Origin: Bradyrhizobium sp. ARR65
Lineage (GTDB): Bacteria; Pseudomonadota; Alphaproteobacteria; Rhizobiales; Xanthobacteraceae
DNA: 64,000 bases
NCBI RefSeq assembly: GCF_000472385.1
Contig: NZ_AWZU01000030.1
Coordinates: 31,297-95,296 of the forward strand
Reading direction: 5' to 3'
The notes beneath the pieces were generated by a model, which did not search any database, was not told the origin of the DNA, and saw nothing but the letters and a program-made list of their open reading frames with translations. This document shows positions 8,980 to 18,320 of the stretch, one piece after another; within the stretch, counting starts at the first letter, position 1, and every line of letters starts with the position of its first letter. Made by a program: the position numbers and the translations under genes.

Positions 8980-9743
8980 GTCACGGGCCCGCCCATCAGT
9001 TCGACCGGCGTGTGGCCGGCGGCCGCCTTGGCGGCGCGGGTGCCGAGATAGGCCGCGATCACGTCCGGATTGCTGGTCACCTCGCGGGGTGACCCGCGCG
9101 CGATCTCGCGGCCCTGGTGAAACACCATGACCCGGCTCGCCAGCGCCATGATCACTTCCATGATGTGTTCGACGATCACGAGGGTGACGCCGGAGCGGTG
9201 GATGTCGCGCACCAGATCGATTGCGAGCTGCACCTCCCGCTGGGTCAATCCGGCCATCGCCTCGTCGAGCAGCAACACTTTTGGCTCGGTTGCCAGCGCG
9301 CGGGCGATTTCCAAACGCTTGCGGCCGGGCGTGCCGAGCGACCGCGCCTGGGACTCGGCGAGCCTGATCATGCCGACGCGATCGAGCACGGCGCGCGCTT
9401 TCTTCTCGGCTTCCGCGCGATGCGGGGCCCGCAGAAAGGCCCCGATCATCACATTCTCCAGCACCGTCATGCCCTCGAACGTCTGCGGCACCTGGAAGGT
9501 GCGGGCGAGCCCCAACTGCGCGCGCGCTTCAGGCGAAAGGCCGGTGATGTCGCGTCCTTCGAACAGCACCCTGCCTGAGGTCGCCGCCAGATCACCGGTC
9601 AGGCAGTTGAAGAAAGTGGACTTGCCGGCGCCGTTGGGTCCGATCAGACCCAGGATATCGCCCTGCTCCAATGTGAGGCTCGCCGCATCGACCGCCCTGA
9701 AGGTACCAAAGGCTTTGGTGAGACCGTGTGCCTCAAGGAGCAT
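8976..9743 (-). CDS. livG: Branched-chain amino acid-type ABC transporter ATPase LivG
   Basis: 255-residue ATPase partner of LivF. Walker A GPNGAGKST, the LivG-type loop ARTFQVPQTFEGMTVLENV, Walker B VLLLDEAMAGL (alanine where most have proline) and H-loop IVEHIMEV. The ABC signature is unusual, LGTPGRKRLEIARAL rather than an LSxGQ form; rhizobial LivG variants with a TxxGRKRLE signature exist, so this is probably functional. A longer frame begins at 9848, but the family start MLLEAHGLTKAF fits the ATG at 9743, which overlaps the end of livM by 11 bases. Confidence 0.9.
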   Translation of the reverse strand: MLLEAHGLTKAFGTFRAVDAASLTLEQGDILGLIGPNGAGKSTFFNCLTGDLAATSGRVLFEGRDITGLSPEARAQLGLARTFQVPQTFEGMTVLENVMIGAFLRAPHRAEAEKKARAVLDRVGMIRLAESQARSLGTPGRKRLEIARALATEPKVLLLDEAMAGLTQREVQLAIDLVRDIHRSGVTLVIVEHIMEVIMALASRVMVFHQGREIARGSPREVTSNPDVIAAYLGTRAAKAAAGHTPVELMGGPVT

Positions 9744-10731
9744 GGCTTGCTCCTGCCTGCAACGCCTTTTGCTTGCCCGGAGCCCTGCCGCGCCGCTCCA
9801 GCTCGCGCTTGACCAGCGTGAGAATGCCGCCGGGCTGAAAGCGCGCAATCAGTACGATGATCGCGCCATAGACCACAAAGGTCAGCCCTGCGCCCTGCCC
9901 GCCCAGCAGGCTGTTGGAGATCTCTTCCAGTGGCACCAGGATCGCGGCCCCGACCAGCGGTCCGAACAGCAGGCCAGCGCCGCCCAGCGCCGCCATGATC
10001 AGGATCTTCACGGAAATCAGAATGCCAAGGCCCGACTCCGGGTCGACGAAGCCGAACATCATGGCATAGAGCGCGCCGGCGACGCTGGTGAGCCCCGCGC
10101 TCAGCATGAAGGCATAGAGCTTGGTGCGGCTGGTCGGCGCCCCGAGCGAGCGCGCGGCACGTTCGGAATCCCTGATCGCGCGCAAGTAAAATCCCATCCG
10201 GCTGTTCGCCATCCACCAAGTAATGAGAAGCGTCACCGCGAGCACGACGAGGAAAAGATAATAGTACGGCAGTGCGGAGATAAAGGAGAGATCAAAGACG
10301 TTGCGCGGCACGGTCGGGCCGCTCAGGCCGACTGCCGCGCCGAGATAATCGGTGTTGGTGACGACCAGCCGCACCAGTTCGGCGACCGCAATCGTCGCCA
10401 TGCTGAAATAATGCCCGGACAGCCGCAGCGTCGGCACGCCGACGATGGCGGCAATGCCGGCCGCCAGCACGATCCCGGCGGGAATGCCGACCAGCGGCGA
10501 CAGGCCGAAATGCGCATAGGCGCCCATCGCCGCATAGGCGCCGCAGCCGAAGAAGACCGCGTGCCCAACCGATACCTGGCCGGCGTAGCCACCGATGACG
10601 TTCCAGCTCGAAGCGGCAATGGCATAGAGCAAGACCAGCGCGCCGAGCCGCTGCAGGAACGGCGTCGAAAACACCAGCGGATAGGCTACTATCAGCGCCA
10701 ACAGCAGCGCGGGCCAAAGAAAACGGCGCAT
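9733..10731 (-). CDS. livM: Branched-chain amino acid-type ABC transporter permease LivM
   Basis: 332-residue permease with about nine or ten membrane helices. The stretch NVIGGYAGQVSVGHAVFFGCGAYAAM is the LivM hallmark, and the EAA-like cytoplasmic loop is RAIRDSERAARSLGAPTSRTKLYAF. The true start is the ATG at 10731 (MRRFLWPALL), overlapping the livH stop as ATGA; the frame stays open upstream only because of high GC. Works with LivH to form the channel. Confidence 0.91.
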   Translation of the reverse strand: MRRFLWPALLLALIVAYPLVFSTPFLQRLGALVLLYAIAASSWNVIGGYAGQVSVGHAVFFGCGAYAAMGAYAHFGLSPLVGIPAGIVLAAGIAAIVGVPTLRLSGHYFSMATIAVAELVRLVVTNTDYLGAAVGLSGPTVPRNVFDLSFISALPYYYLFLVVLAVTLLITWWMANSRMGFYLRAIRDSERAARSLGAPTSRTKLYAFMLSAGLTSVAGALYAMMFGFVDPESGLGILISVKILIMAALGGAGLLFGPLVGAAILVPLEEISNSLLGGQGAGLTFVVYGAIIVLIARFQPGGILTLVKRELERRGRAPGKQKALQAGASHAP

Positions 10732-11594
10732 CACGTCTTGCCCATCAGCCCCTGCGGCCGGAACCACAGGAAGGAAAGGAACAGCACGTAGACGACGATG
10801 TCCTTGTAGACATCGCCGATGAGATAGGCGGAGAGTGACTCGATGACGCCGATCAAAAGTCCAGCGATGAGCGCGCCGGGCACGCTGCCGAAGCCGCCGA
10901 GCGAAACCGTGACGAAGGCGACGATGCCCAGCGTCTCCCCGACCGTGGGCACGATATAGAAGAAGGTCGCGATCAGCGCGCCGGCGAGCCCCGTGGCGCC
11001 CGCCGCAATCGCCCAGGCAATCGCCTGCATGGTGTCGGGCCGGATCCCCATGAGTTGCGCCGCGGTGGCGTCTTCGGCTACCGCGAGCATCTTCGAGCCC
11101 AGCGATGTGCGCGTCAGCAAGAGGTGCAAGCCGAGCGTCACGAAAAGCGCGACCACACCGGCGAGCAGCCGTGAGGCCTCGATGCGCAGGCCCAGGAAGG
11201 CAAAGGTGCCGCCCACGATATCCTGCGGCAGCGAGAGAAAATTCGCGCCGAACCACCAGAACACTGAATAGCGCAACAGCAGCGCGAGCCCGAACGTGCC
11301 GAGGATCTGCGCCAGCATCGGCCCCTTCATGATGTCGCGGATCAGGGCGAAATAGACCACGACCCCGAGCAGCGCCAACAGCAGGGTCGCGAACGGCACG
11401 CCGGCGAGCGGGCCGACACCGAACAGCGTGAACACCACGAACGCCGCATACATACCGAGCATGACGAAATCGCCATGGGCGAAGTTGACGATGTTCATCA
11501 TGCCCCAGACCAGGGTGAGCCCCGAGGAAAACAGCGCATAGACCGCGCCCAACAGGAGCCCGCCGACGATTACCTGGACAAGAATAAAGGACAT
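10731..11594 (-). CDS. livH: Branched-chain amino acid-type ABC transporter permease LivH
   Basis: 287-residue permease with the LivH signature GLTLVWGMMNIVNFAHGDFVMLG near the N-terminus and AVAEDATAAQLMGIRPDTMQAIAWAIAAG in the coupling loop. An upstream ATG at 11609 would add five residues; the ATG at 11594 (MSFILVQVIVGG) matches family N-termini better. Neither has a clear Shine-Dalgarno. Coupled to livM by ATGA. Confidence 0.9.
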   Translation of the reverse strand: MSFILVQVIVGGLLLGAVYALFSSGLTLVWGMMNIVNFAHGDFVMLGMYAAFVVFTLFGVGPLAGVPFATLLLALLGVVVYFALIRDIMKGPMLAQILGTFGLALLLRYSVFWWFGANFLSLPQDIVGGTFAFLGLRIEASRLLAGVVALFVTLGLHLLLTRTSLGSKMLAVAEDATAAQLMGIRPDTMQAIAWAIAAGATGLAGALIATFFYIVPTVGETLGIVAFVTVSLGGFGSVPGALIAGLLIGVIESLSAYLIGDVYKDIVVYVLFLSFLWFRPQGLMGKT

Positions 11595-11630
11595 CTGGCC
11601 GCGCGCCATTGCGTGGAAGCGATTGCCGCC

Positions 11631-11676
11631 TGGTTCAAACAGCGAGGGCGGGACATCTCAGTCCCTCCTCGAACCA
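11631..11676 (-). repeat. Stem-loop directly after livK
   Basis: TGGTTC (11631-11636) pairs with GAACCA (11671-11676), and inside it GAGG..GGGAC pairs with GTCCC.CCTC around an ATCTCA loop. It begins two bases after the livK stop and lies before livH. There is no U tract, so it is more likely an RNA-stability or processing element that keeps the binding-protein message abundant than a full terminator. Confidence 0.55.
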
Positions 11677-11677
11677 A

Positions 11678-12928
11678 TCACCAGCCTTTGTAAGGCAGGA
11701 CCGGCGCCTTCGCGGCATTGGCCTTCGGCCACACCGGGACGTAATTTTCGCCGTCCTGCAGCTGAATGATCACGGCGGAGGCGAGGATGTTCTGGCCCTT
11801 CTCGTCGAACTTCACGCCCTTATAGCCCATCATCAACTGGTTCGGCTTGAGATCCGTGGCCCGCAGCGCCGCCTGGATTTTGGCCGGATCGGTCGAGCCG
11901 GCCCGGTCGATCGCGTCCACCAGCACAAAAAAGCCCTGCATCTCGCGGCCCGCGGTGTCATCCATCTCGTCGCCGCTCTTCTTCCTGTACATGTCCGCGA
12001 TGATTGCCGTCGGTGAGCCTGGAGGTCCGACGCTCCAGGAGGAGCGATTGAGGACGCCTTGCGAAATCTTGCCGACAGATTTGATGAAGGACGGGTCGGA
12101 ATAGCCGGAATCATCGCAGAGCAGCATCGGGGGCTTGTAGTCCTGGGCCTGCATAGTCTTGGCAAACAGGATCGCATCCGACGTGTAGCTGATCATAATG
12201 ACGACGTCGGGCTTCTTTTCCTTGAGCTGCAACACCTGGCTCTGCAGGTCTGTCGCGTTTGAAACATAGGCGATATCGAGAGGATTCAGGCCCTTTTCCT
12301 TGAAGCCTGCGGCGATGGTGTTCGCGACCGAAGTGCCGTATTCGGTGTTGTCATGGACCAGCGCGATGCTGTCCGCCTTGATGCCCTGCGCCTTCATGTC
12401 GGCCAGAAAGTCATAGTAGACCTTCACGATATCGGTCGCAATCGGCGTCGTTCGGAAGAACCATTTGAAGCCGCGCTCGGTGAGATTGGCCGCGACCGAC
12501 TCCCCATTGACGAAGGGGATCCCGTATTTCTCGGCAATGGCGCTGGCCGTCAGCGTGATGCCGGATTGATACGCGCCGGTCAGCGCGACCACTTTTTCCT
12601 CGGTAATCAGCCGCAGCGCCTGGTTCTGCCCGGTAGCGGGGCTGCCCTGATTGTCGGCGAAGATGACCTGGACCTTGGCGCCGCCGAGGCCGGCAAGACC
12701 GGCATTCTTGGCGAGCGGCAAATCGCCAAGCTCGGGATGCGCGTTGTTGATGATATCCTCAGCGACTTCGAGCGCGGCTTTGGCATGAACGCCGGCGCTG
12801 GCGGCGTTACCGGTCATCGGAAAGATCGCGCCGATCTTGATGACCTTGTCCTCGGCCAACGCCCGACCCGTCAGCCCAATCGCGATCGCGGCGGCGCAGA
12901 CGAGCCCGAGGAGCTGTTTGAATTGCAT
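11678..12928 (-). CDS. livK: Branched-chain amino acid-type ABC transporter substrate-binding protein LivK
   Basis: 416-residue periplasmic binding protein (Peripla_BP_6/LivJ-K fold). Signal peptide MQFKQLLGLVCAAAIAIGLTG..ALAED; the mature part begins with VIKIGAIFPMTGNAASAG, the usual start of this fold, and contains VVALTGAYQSGITL and FVNGESVAANLTERGFKWFFRT. First gene of the liv operon, separated from livH by a stem-loop. At ~390 mature residues it is longer than E. coli LivK (~346), in line with the amide/urea-like members, so the ligand is open. Confidence 0.9.
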   Translation of the reverse strand: MQFKQLLGLVCAAAIAIGLTGRALAEDKVIKIGAIFPMTGNAASAGVHAKAALEVAEDIINNAHPELGDLPLAKNAGLAGLGGAKVQVIFADNQGSPATGQNQALRLITEEKVVALTGAYQSGITLTASAIAEKYGIPFVNGESVAANLTERGFKWFFRTTPIATDIVKVYYDFLADMKAQGIKADSIALVHDNTEYGTSVANTIAAGFKEKGLNPLDIAYVSNATDLQSQVLQLKEKKPDVVIMISYTSDAILFAKTMQAQDYKPPMLLCDDSGYSDPSFIKSVGKISQGVLNRSSWSVGPPGSPTAIIADMYRKKSGDEMDDTAGREMQGFFVLVDAIDRAGSTDPAKIQAALRATDLKPNQLMMGYKGVKFDEKGQNILASAVIIQLQDGENYVPVWPKANAAKAPVLPYKGW

Positions 12929-13352
12929 CCGATGGCCTCCCGAAACGTGGTCCCAATATCAATTTTTTAGAGGGCGAGACGCGCGTGCAGCACAGCCCTT
13001 CTTTTCTTGCAGCATTACATGCGCCATAGGCCCCGGCAAGCTGATGCATCGGGCACAATGCGTTTGTGGCGCTAGATCGTTAGTCGATAGCGCGTGCGCC
13101 TTGCCGACAGGTAGAAGCATGCTCGCACGGCGGACGTCTCACATCGTGAAAGCCTTGCGCGCACGAAGTCCTCCCCGGAAGGGACTCGATCGAAAGCGCC
13201 TGGCCACCAATCGCTCGCCCCAATGTCCCGCGCCGCCGCGCGGTTTCGGCGCCCGGCGCATAAGGGGCTGGACGTTCGCCGAGCACGAACCGACGGCGGC
13301 ATCAAGCCGACCACAAGCCTGGAGGTCTGGGATGCGGAGGGGGCAGATATGC
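12929..13352. other. Intergenic stretch upstream of livK
   Basis: 424 bases between the livK start and the tRNA-Gln 3' end. It must hold the liv promoter, but no clear -35/-10 pair or operator stands out. Open frames crossing it on both strands show arginine-rich compositions typical of non-coding high-GC DNA. Confidence 0.4.
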
Positions 13353-13426
13353 TGGCTGGGGAACCTGGATTCGAACCAAGACAAACAGAGTCAGAGTCTG
13401 TTGTGCTACCGTTACACCATTCCCCA
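13353..13426 (-). tRNA. tRNA-Gln (CTG)
   Basis: Read on the minus strand: acceptor arm TGGGGAA pairs with TTCCCCA before discriminator G and an encoded CCA; anticodon arm ACAGA/TCTGT encloses the loop CTCTGAC with anticodon CTG; T-arm contains GGTTCGAATCC. 74 bases including CCA. No repeated tRNA end was noticed nearby that would mark an integrated element. Confidence 0.95.
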
Positions 13427-13686
13427 CCGAAGATGCTGATATTGCAGCACTATTTTCGGTAATTTTGCAAGGCCGGCCAGGAGTTTTGCAAATCGGCCAG
13501 CCCGACGGGGTCCATATAGCGTCGTCGGCGTTCGCGGTCTAGTCCTCCTTGTTGACAAGGCGCAGCCGCTTCCGGCCGTCCTGAGCCTCCGGCGGGGTCT
13601 GTCGCTGCCATCACGAGTACAAACCCGTAGCAGATGGTCATCTGCATAGGCGATCCAGGAAAAAGGAGCTGGGAGCGGCGTGCAGG

Positions 13687-14574
13687 TCAGGCGGCCGCGA
13701 CTTCGTGGCCGGCCATCACCTCCAGCGCTCTCAAAATGGCCGAATGATCCCACGCTTTGCCGCCAAGGGCGGTACAGGCATTGAATAGCTGCTGGGCTGC
13801 GGCGGTACCCGGCAGGGACAGCCCGAGCGCTCGCGCGCCTTCCAACGCGAGATTGAGATCCTTCTGATGCAGCTCAATGCGAAAACCCGGATCAAAATTC
13901 CGCTTCAGCATGCGCTCGCCGTGCACTTCGAGGATCCGGGACGACGCAAAGCCGCCCATCAGCGCTTGCCGCACCAGCGCGGGATCGGCGCCGGCCTTGG
14001 AAGCAAACAGCAAGGCCTCGCTCACCGCCTCGATGGTTAGCGCCACGATGATCTGGTTCGCAACCTTGGTGGTTTGGCCATCGCCGTTGCCGCCGACCAG
14101 CGTGACATTCTTGCCCATCTTGTCGAACACGGGCTTCATCATGTTGAACGCGCGCTCCTTGCCACCGACCATGATGGTGAGGCTTGCAGCCTTGGCGCCG
14201 ACCTCGCCGCCCGAGACCGGCGCGTCGAGATAATCGGCCCCGAGCGCTTCGATCCGCCGCGCGAACTCCTTGGTCGCAAGCGGCGAGATCGAACTCATGT
14301 CGGTAACGATCATCCCCTTCGAAAGCCCTTCCGCGACGCCGCCTTTCGCGAACAACACCGCCTCCACATGCGGCGTGTCCGGCACCATGATGATCACGGC
14401 ATCGGACTCCTGCGCCACCTGCTTGGCGGAGTCGCACACGACGCCGCCGGCCGATATCAGCTCCGGCGCGACAGGCGCGACGTCGTGCAGCAACAGGCGA
14501 TGCCCTGCCGCCAACAGATGCTGCGCCATCGGGCGCCCCATGGTGCCCAGGCCAATGAAGCCAATGTTTTTCAT
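13687..14574 (-). CDS. glxR: Tartronate semialdehyde reductase (2-hydroxy-3-oxopropionate reductase)
   Basis: 295-residue beta-hydroxyacid dehydrogenase that reduces tartronate semialdehyde to D-glycerate with NAD(P)H. The N-terminus IGFIGLGTMGRPMAQHLLAAGH is the dinucleotide fold; the substrate motif APVSGGEVGAKAASLTIMVGG and the catalytic lysine in GDGQTTKVANQIIVAL are intact. It is the last gene of the minus-strand operon gcl-hyi-glxR (24 bases after hyi), completing conversion of two glyoxylates to glycerate. Confidence 0.92.
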   Translation of the reverse strand: MKNIGFIGLGTMGRPMAQHLLAAGHRLLLHDVAPVAPELISAGGVVCDSAKQVAQESDAVIIMVPDTPHVEAVLFAKGGVAEGLSKGMIVTDMSSISPLATKEFARRIEALGADYLDAPVSGGEVGAKAASLTIMVGGKERAFNMMKPVFDKMGKNVTLVGGNGDGQTTKVANQIIVALTIEAVSEALLFASKAGADPALVRQALMGGFASSRILEVHGERMLKRNFDPGFRIELHQKDLNLALEGARALGLSLPGTAAAQQLFNACTALGGKAWDHSAILRALEVMAGHEVAAA

Positions 14575-14598
14575 CCTGGTCGATCCTGTGAGCCGATA

Positions 14599-15384
14599 TT
14601 AGGTCTCGAACGTATGCGCGGCATGCCAGCCGAGGCTTTCGAGCGTGGTGGTGCGCGGCTTGTATTCGCATCCGATCCAGCCGCGATAACCGATCGCATC
14701 GAGATGCCTGAACAGATAGGAGTAGTTGATCTCGCCGGTGCCGGGCTCGTTCCGGCCGGGATTGTCGGCGAGCTGCACATGGGCGATGCGATCGAGATGC
14801 TTCTGCAGCGTCCGCGCGAGATCGCCCTCCATGATCTGCATGTGGTAGATATCATATTGGATGAACAGATTGGGCGAGCGCACTTGCGAGATTAGTTGCA
14901 CCGCCTGCTCCGTTCGGTTCAGGAAGAACCCGGGAATATCGATCGTGTTGATCGGCTCGATCAGGAGCTTGATCCCCTGCCGGGCCAGCGCAGCCGCTGC
15001 AAAGCGCAGATTGCCGACCAGCACCTCGTTCAGCAGAGTTGAATCGGCGTCGGGCGGCGCGATTCCGACCAGGCAGTTGAGCTGACGGCAGTCCAGCGCC
15101 TTGGCGTATTCGATCGCGCGAGCGACGCCGTCGCGAAATTCCTCGGTCCGATCGGGCAGGATCGCGATGCCGCGCTCGCCGGCGGCCCAGTTGCCTGCAG
15201 GCAGATTGTGCAGCACCTGCATCAGACCGTAGCGCGCGAGCTGTTCCGCAAGCAGCGCCTTGTCGTGGTCATAGGGAAACAGATACTCGACAGCGGCGAA
15301 GCCGGCGGTCTTGGCGGCCGCAAAGCGGTCGACAAACGGCAGCTCGTTGAAAAGCATGGTCAGGTTGGCGGCAAATTGCGGCAC
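14599..15384 (-). CDS. hyi: Hydroxypyruvate isomerase
   Basis: 261-residue TIM-barrel enzyme interconverting hydroxypyruvate and tartronate semialdehyde. The start MPQFAANLTMLFNELPFVDRF is diagnostic of Hyi, and VLHNLPAGNWAAGERG, LIEPINTIDIPGFFLN and FIQYDIYHMQIMEGDL carry the metal and substrate residues. Length is normal. It lies between gcl and glxR, with 45 bases to gcl. Confidence 0.93.
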   Translation of the reverse strand: MPQFAANLTMLFNELPFVDRFAAAKTAGFAAVEYLFPYDHDKALLAEQLARYGLMQVLHNLPAGNWAAGERGIAILPDRTEEFRDGVARAIEYAKALDCRQLNCLVGIAPPDADSTLLNEVLVGNLRFAAAALARQGIKLLIEPINTIDIPGFFLNRTEQAVQLISQVRSPNLFIQYDIYHMQIMEGDLARTLQKHLDRIAHVQLADNPGRNEPGTGEINYSYLFRHLDAIGYRGWIGCEYKPRTTTLESLGWHAAHTFET

Positions 15385-15429
15385 GGTTCCACGTCCTTTC
15401 GCGTTCGAATTGCGCTTGAACAGATGGCA

Positions 15430-17217
15430 TCAGGCCGGCAGCAGCGTGCCGGACTTCGGCGCGCTCGGCACGTCGTCGAGCGGAAGATCCAGCACCTCCT
15501 CGAACTCGACGATGTTGTCGATCTCGGTACCCATCGCGATGTTGGTGACGCGTTCGAGAATGAATTCGACCACCACGGGCACGCGATGTCTGGTCATCAG
15601 CTCGCGCGCGGTTGCAAATGCCGTCTGCGCATCGTTGGGATCGGTGACGCGGATCGCCTTGCAGCCCAAACCCTCGGCCACTGCGACGTGATCGACGCCA
15701 TAGACGCCGATCTCCGGCGCGTTGATGTTCTCGAACGACAGTTGGACATGGTAGTCCATATCGAAGCCGCGCTGGGCCTGCCGGATCAGCCCGAGGTAGG
15801 AATTATTCACGACGACGTGGATATAGGGCAGATTGAACTGCGCCCCGACCGCAAGCTCCTCAATCAGGAACTGGAAATCATAGTCGCCTGACAACGCGAC
15901 GATCTCGCGATCGGGATCGGCGGCACGCACCCCGAGTGCGGCCGGCAGCGTCCACCCGAGCGGCCCCGCCTGCCCCGCATTGATCCAGTTGCGCGGTCGA
16001 TAGACGCTCAGGAATTGCGCACCGGCGATCTGCGACAATCCGATCACCGTCACATAACAGGTGTCGCGGCCGAAGGCCTTGGTCATTTCCTCGTACACGC
16101 GCTGCGGCTTGATTGGGATATTGTCGAAGTGGCTCTTGCGCAGCATCGAGCGCTTGCGGTCGCGACAGGCGGCAGGCCAAGCCTGACGGTCGCGCAGCCG
16201 CCCCGATTTGCGCCACTCCGCGGCAACGCTCGCAAACAATTCCAGTGCGGCTTTTGCATCCGACACAATGCCGAGATCGGGATTGAAGACGCGCCCGATC
16301 TGGGTCGGCTCAATATCGACATGGACGAATTTGCGCCCCTTTGTGTAGGTCTCGATCGAGCCGGTGTGCCTGTTGGCCCAGCGATTGCCGATGCCGAGCA
16401 CAAAATCGGACTCGAGCATGGTGGCGTTGGCATAACGATGGCTGGTCTGCAAGCCGACCATTCCCGCCATGAGCGGGTGATCGTCGGGAATGACGCCCCA
16501 GCCCATCAGCGTCGGCACCACGGGAACGTTCACCGTCTCTGCGAAGGCGACCAGAAGATCTGATGCGTCCGCGTTGATCACGCCGCCGCCTGCGACGATC
16601 AATGGGCGCTCGGCGGCATTGAGCATCTCGAGCGCCTTCTCGATCTGCCTGCGGGTCGCTGTGGGCTTATAGACCGGCAACGACGAATAGGTCTCGTCGT
16701 CGAATTCGATCTCGGCAAGCTGCACATCGAGAGGCAGGTCGATCAGCACGGGCCCCGGCCGTCCCGAGCGCATGAGGTGAAAGGCCTGGCTGAACACGCG
16801 CGGCACCAGCGCCGGCTCACGGACCGTGACCGCCCATTTCGTCACCGGCTTTGCGATTGCCTCGATGTCGACGGCCTGGAAGTCTTCCTTGTAGAGCCGC
16901 GCCCGCGGCGCCTGTCCGGTGATGCAGAGGATCGGAATCGAATCCGCAATCGCCGAATAGAGACCGGTGATCATGTCGGTACCAGCGGGCCCCGATGTGC
17001 CGATGCACACTCCGATATTGCCCGCGTTGGCGCGCGTGTAGCCTTCGGCCATGTGGGAGGCACCCTCGACGTGACGCGCCAGGATGTGGCGGATCGAACC
17101 CCGCCGCTTCAGCGCCGAGTAAAGCGGGTTGATCGCGGCCCCGGGGACACCGAACGCGCAAGTGATCCCCTCTCGTTCGAGAATGCGCACCGCTGCATCC
17201 ACCGCTCGCATTTTCAT
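15430..17217 (-). CDS. gcl: Glyoxylate carboligase (tartronate-semialdehyde synthase)
   Basis: 595-residue thiamine-diphosphate enzyme joining two glyoxylates with loss of CO2. It begins MKMRAVDAAVRILEREGITC and has the Gcl-specific RHVEGASHMAEGY, where residue 50 is valine at the place of the glutamate found in nearly all other ThDP enzymes; this corresponds to V51 of the E. coli enzyme. The ThDP/Mg site is SGDYDF..NNSYLGLIRQ near residues 450-490. First gene of gcl-hyi-glxR, 180 bases downstream of the iclR stop; a repeated element lies in that gap. Confidence 0.95.
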   Translation of the reverse strand: MKMRAVDAAVRILEREGITCAFGVPGAAINPLYSALKRRGSIRHILARHVEGASHMAEGYTRANAGNIGVCIGTSGPAGTDMITGLYSAIADSIPILCITGQAPRARLYKEDFQAVDIEAIAKPVTKWAVTVREPALVPRVFSQAFHLMRSGRPGPVLIDLPLDVQLAEIEFDDETYSSLPVYKPTATRRQIEKALEMLNAAERPLIVAGGGVINADASDLLVAFAETVNVPVVPTLMGWGVIPDDHPLMAGMVGLQTSHRYANATMLESDFVLGIGNRWANRHTGSIETYTKGRKFVHVDIEPTQIGRVFNPDLGIVSDAKAALELFASVAAEWRKSGRLRDRQAWPAACRDRKRSMLRKSHFDNIPIKPQRVYEEMTKAFGRDTCYVTVIGLSQIAGAQFLSVYRPRNWINAGQAGPLGWTLPAALGVRAADPDREIVALSGDYDFQFLIEELAVGAQFNLPYIHVVVNNSYLGLIRQAQRGFDMDYHVQLSFENINAPEIGVYGVDHVAVAEGLGCKAIRVTDPNDAQTAFATARELMTRHRVPVVVEFILERVTNIAMGTEIDNIVEFEEVLDLPLDDVPSAPKSGTLLPA

Positions 17218-17297
17218 CTGATGACCCCGCTTCGTTACGAGTTGGCGTGAGCAGGATCATCAAGCCGGGGAGCATCGATCTCAATGCAATCGATTGA

Positions 17298-17335
17298 ATT
17301 TTCCGCGCTATGGCAGCGCGTGCGATTTTCCGCGC
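17298..17335. promoter_or_regulatory. Direct repeat in the gcl promoter region
   Basis: ATTTTCCGCGC occurs at 17298-17308 and again at 17325-17335, 27 bases apart, 81-118 bases before the gcl start. A tandem 11-bp element at this position could be a binding site for the upstream IclR regulator or another activator. This is pattern reading only. Confidence 0.4.
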
Positions 17336-17397
17336 GTCTTCAAATGATTAGCCACGGCAAAACCTTGGAAATCGCGCCAGATGGGAAGGAGCAAGGT

Positions 17398-18249
17398 TCA
17401 CGCCCGTTCCACCCGCGTGCGGCCGCTCCCGCGCAGCTCGGCCGTCAATTCGGCTGCGACCTCGCGCACGATTGCGCCGATTTCCGGCAAGCGCTCATCC
17501 GTCAGCCGATCCGCCATACCCGATACCGAGATTGCTGCAAACGGCTCGCCGCAATCATTGAAGACGACCGCAGCCACGCAGCGCAGGCCGAGCCGAGCCT
17601 CTTCATCATCCACTGCATAGCCCTGGCGCCGCACGGCCTCCAATTCCTTGAACAACTCACCAGGTCGCACGATCGACTTTTCCGTCAGGCGCGGCATGCC
17701 CTGGCGGCGGATGATGGCGTTGACGTCGGCATCGGAATAAGTGGCGAGCACCGCCTTACCGAGTCCCGAAGCGATCATTGCGACGCGTCCACCAACCTTG
17801 GTCAGCGAACGCATGATCTCCCGACTCTCAATGCGGGACACGACGATGATGGATTCATCGTCGACAACGGCAAGATTGGCCGTTTCCCTGGTCTGGTCAC
17901 GCAGCTTGCGCAAATATGGTAGCGCCTGGGCGGCAAAATTCCGGCGGCGCACGAAAGTTGAACCGACCACGAAGCTCTGCGCGCCAATGTGCCATTTGGA
18001 TTCCTCGCGGTCGAACTGCACGAACCGGCGGTTCTCGAGCGTCGTCAGCAAGCGATGAACAGTCGAGGGCGACAAGCCCGTGCGGATCGCAAGATCGGTG
18101 AGCCGATAACCTTCGTCGTCCTCGGCAAGCGTTTCCATGATTTGCAGTGCGCGATCGACGGATTGAACGCCGCCGTCTCGCGCGTCCTGATCCAACTGGG
18201 CGCGAATGCCGGGATCGGATGGCTTGCGCCGGACCAGATCTCTTTTCAT
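17398..18249 (-). CDS. IclR-family transcriptional regulator of the glyoxylate operon
   Basis: 283 residues from the ATG at 18249, which has AGAAGG nine bases upstream; an upstream start at 18333 would add 28 residues without a ribosome site. The N-terminal helix-turn-helix is QSVDRALQIMETLAEDDEGYRLTDLAIRTGLSPSTVHRLLTTLENR (given here by its span, residues ~28-75) and the C-terminal effector domain has VVSRIESREIMRSLTKVGGR, ASGLGKAVLA and DDEEARLGLRCVAAVVF. Lying directly upstream of gcl in the same direction, it probably senses glyoxylate or allantoin-type metabolites, as AllR does in E. coli. Confidence 0.85.
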   Translation of the reverse strand: MKRDLVRRKPSDPGIRAQLDQDARDGGVQSVDRALQIMETLAEDDEGYRLTDLAIRTGLSPSTVHRLLTTLENRRFVQFDREESKWHIGAQSFVVGSTFVRRRNFAAQALPYLRKLRDQTRETANLAVVDDESIIVVSRIESREIMRSLTKVGGRVAMIASGLGKAVLATYSDADVNAIIRRQGMPRLTEKSIVRPGELFKELEAVRRQGYAVDDEEARLGLRCVAAVVFNDCGEPFAAISVSGMADRLTDERLPEIGAIVREVAAELTAELRGSGRTRVERA

Positions 18250-18320
18250 GACGAGGTGCCTTCTGGATTCGCGGTTCGGATCTCGTTGCACATGCACGGA
18301 AAAGCGCGCCAGTTGTGGTA

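Noticed and set aside
9127..10791. A 554-aa plus-strand frame across livG and livM
   Set aside because: Shadow of two well-supported liv genes.
13353..13426. tRNA-Gln as an integration site of a mobile element
   Set aside because: No integrase gene and no duplicated tRNA end were seen in the flanks.
12837..13439. A 200-aa plus-strand frame ending in a segment like NLDSNQDKQSQS
   Set aside because: That segment is the antisense reading of the tRNA-Gln gene, a known false-gene signature; the rest is arginine-rich shadow sequence.
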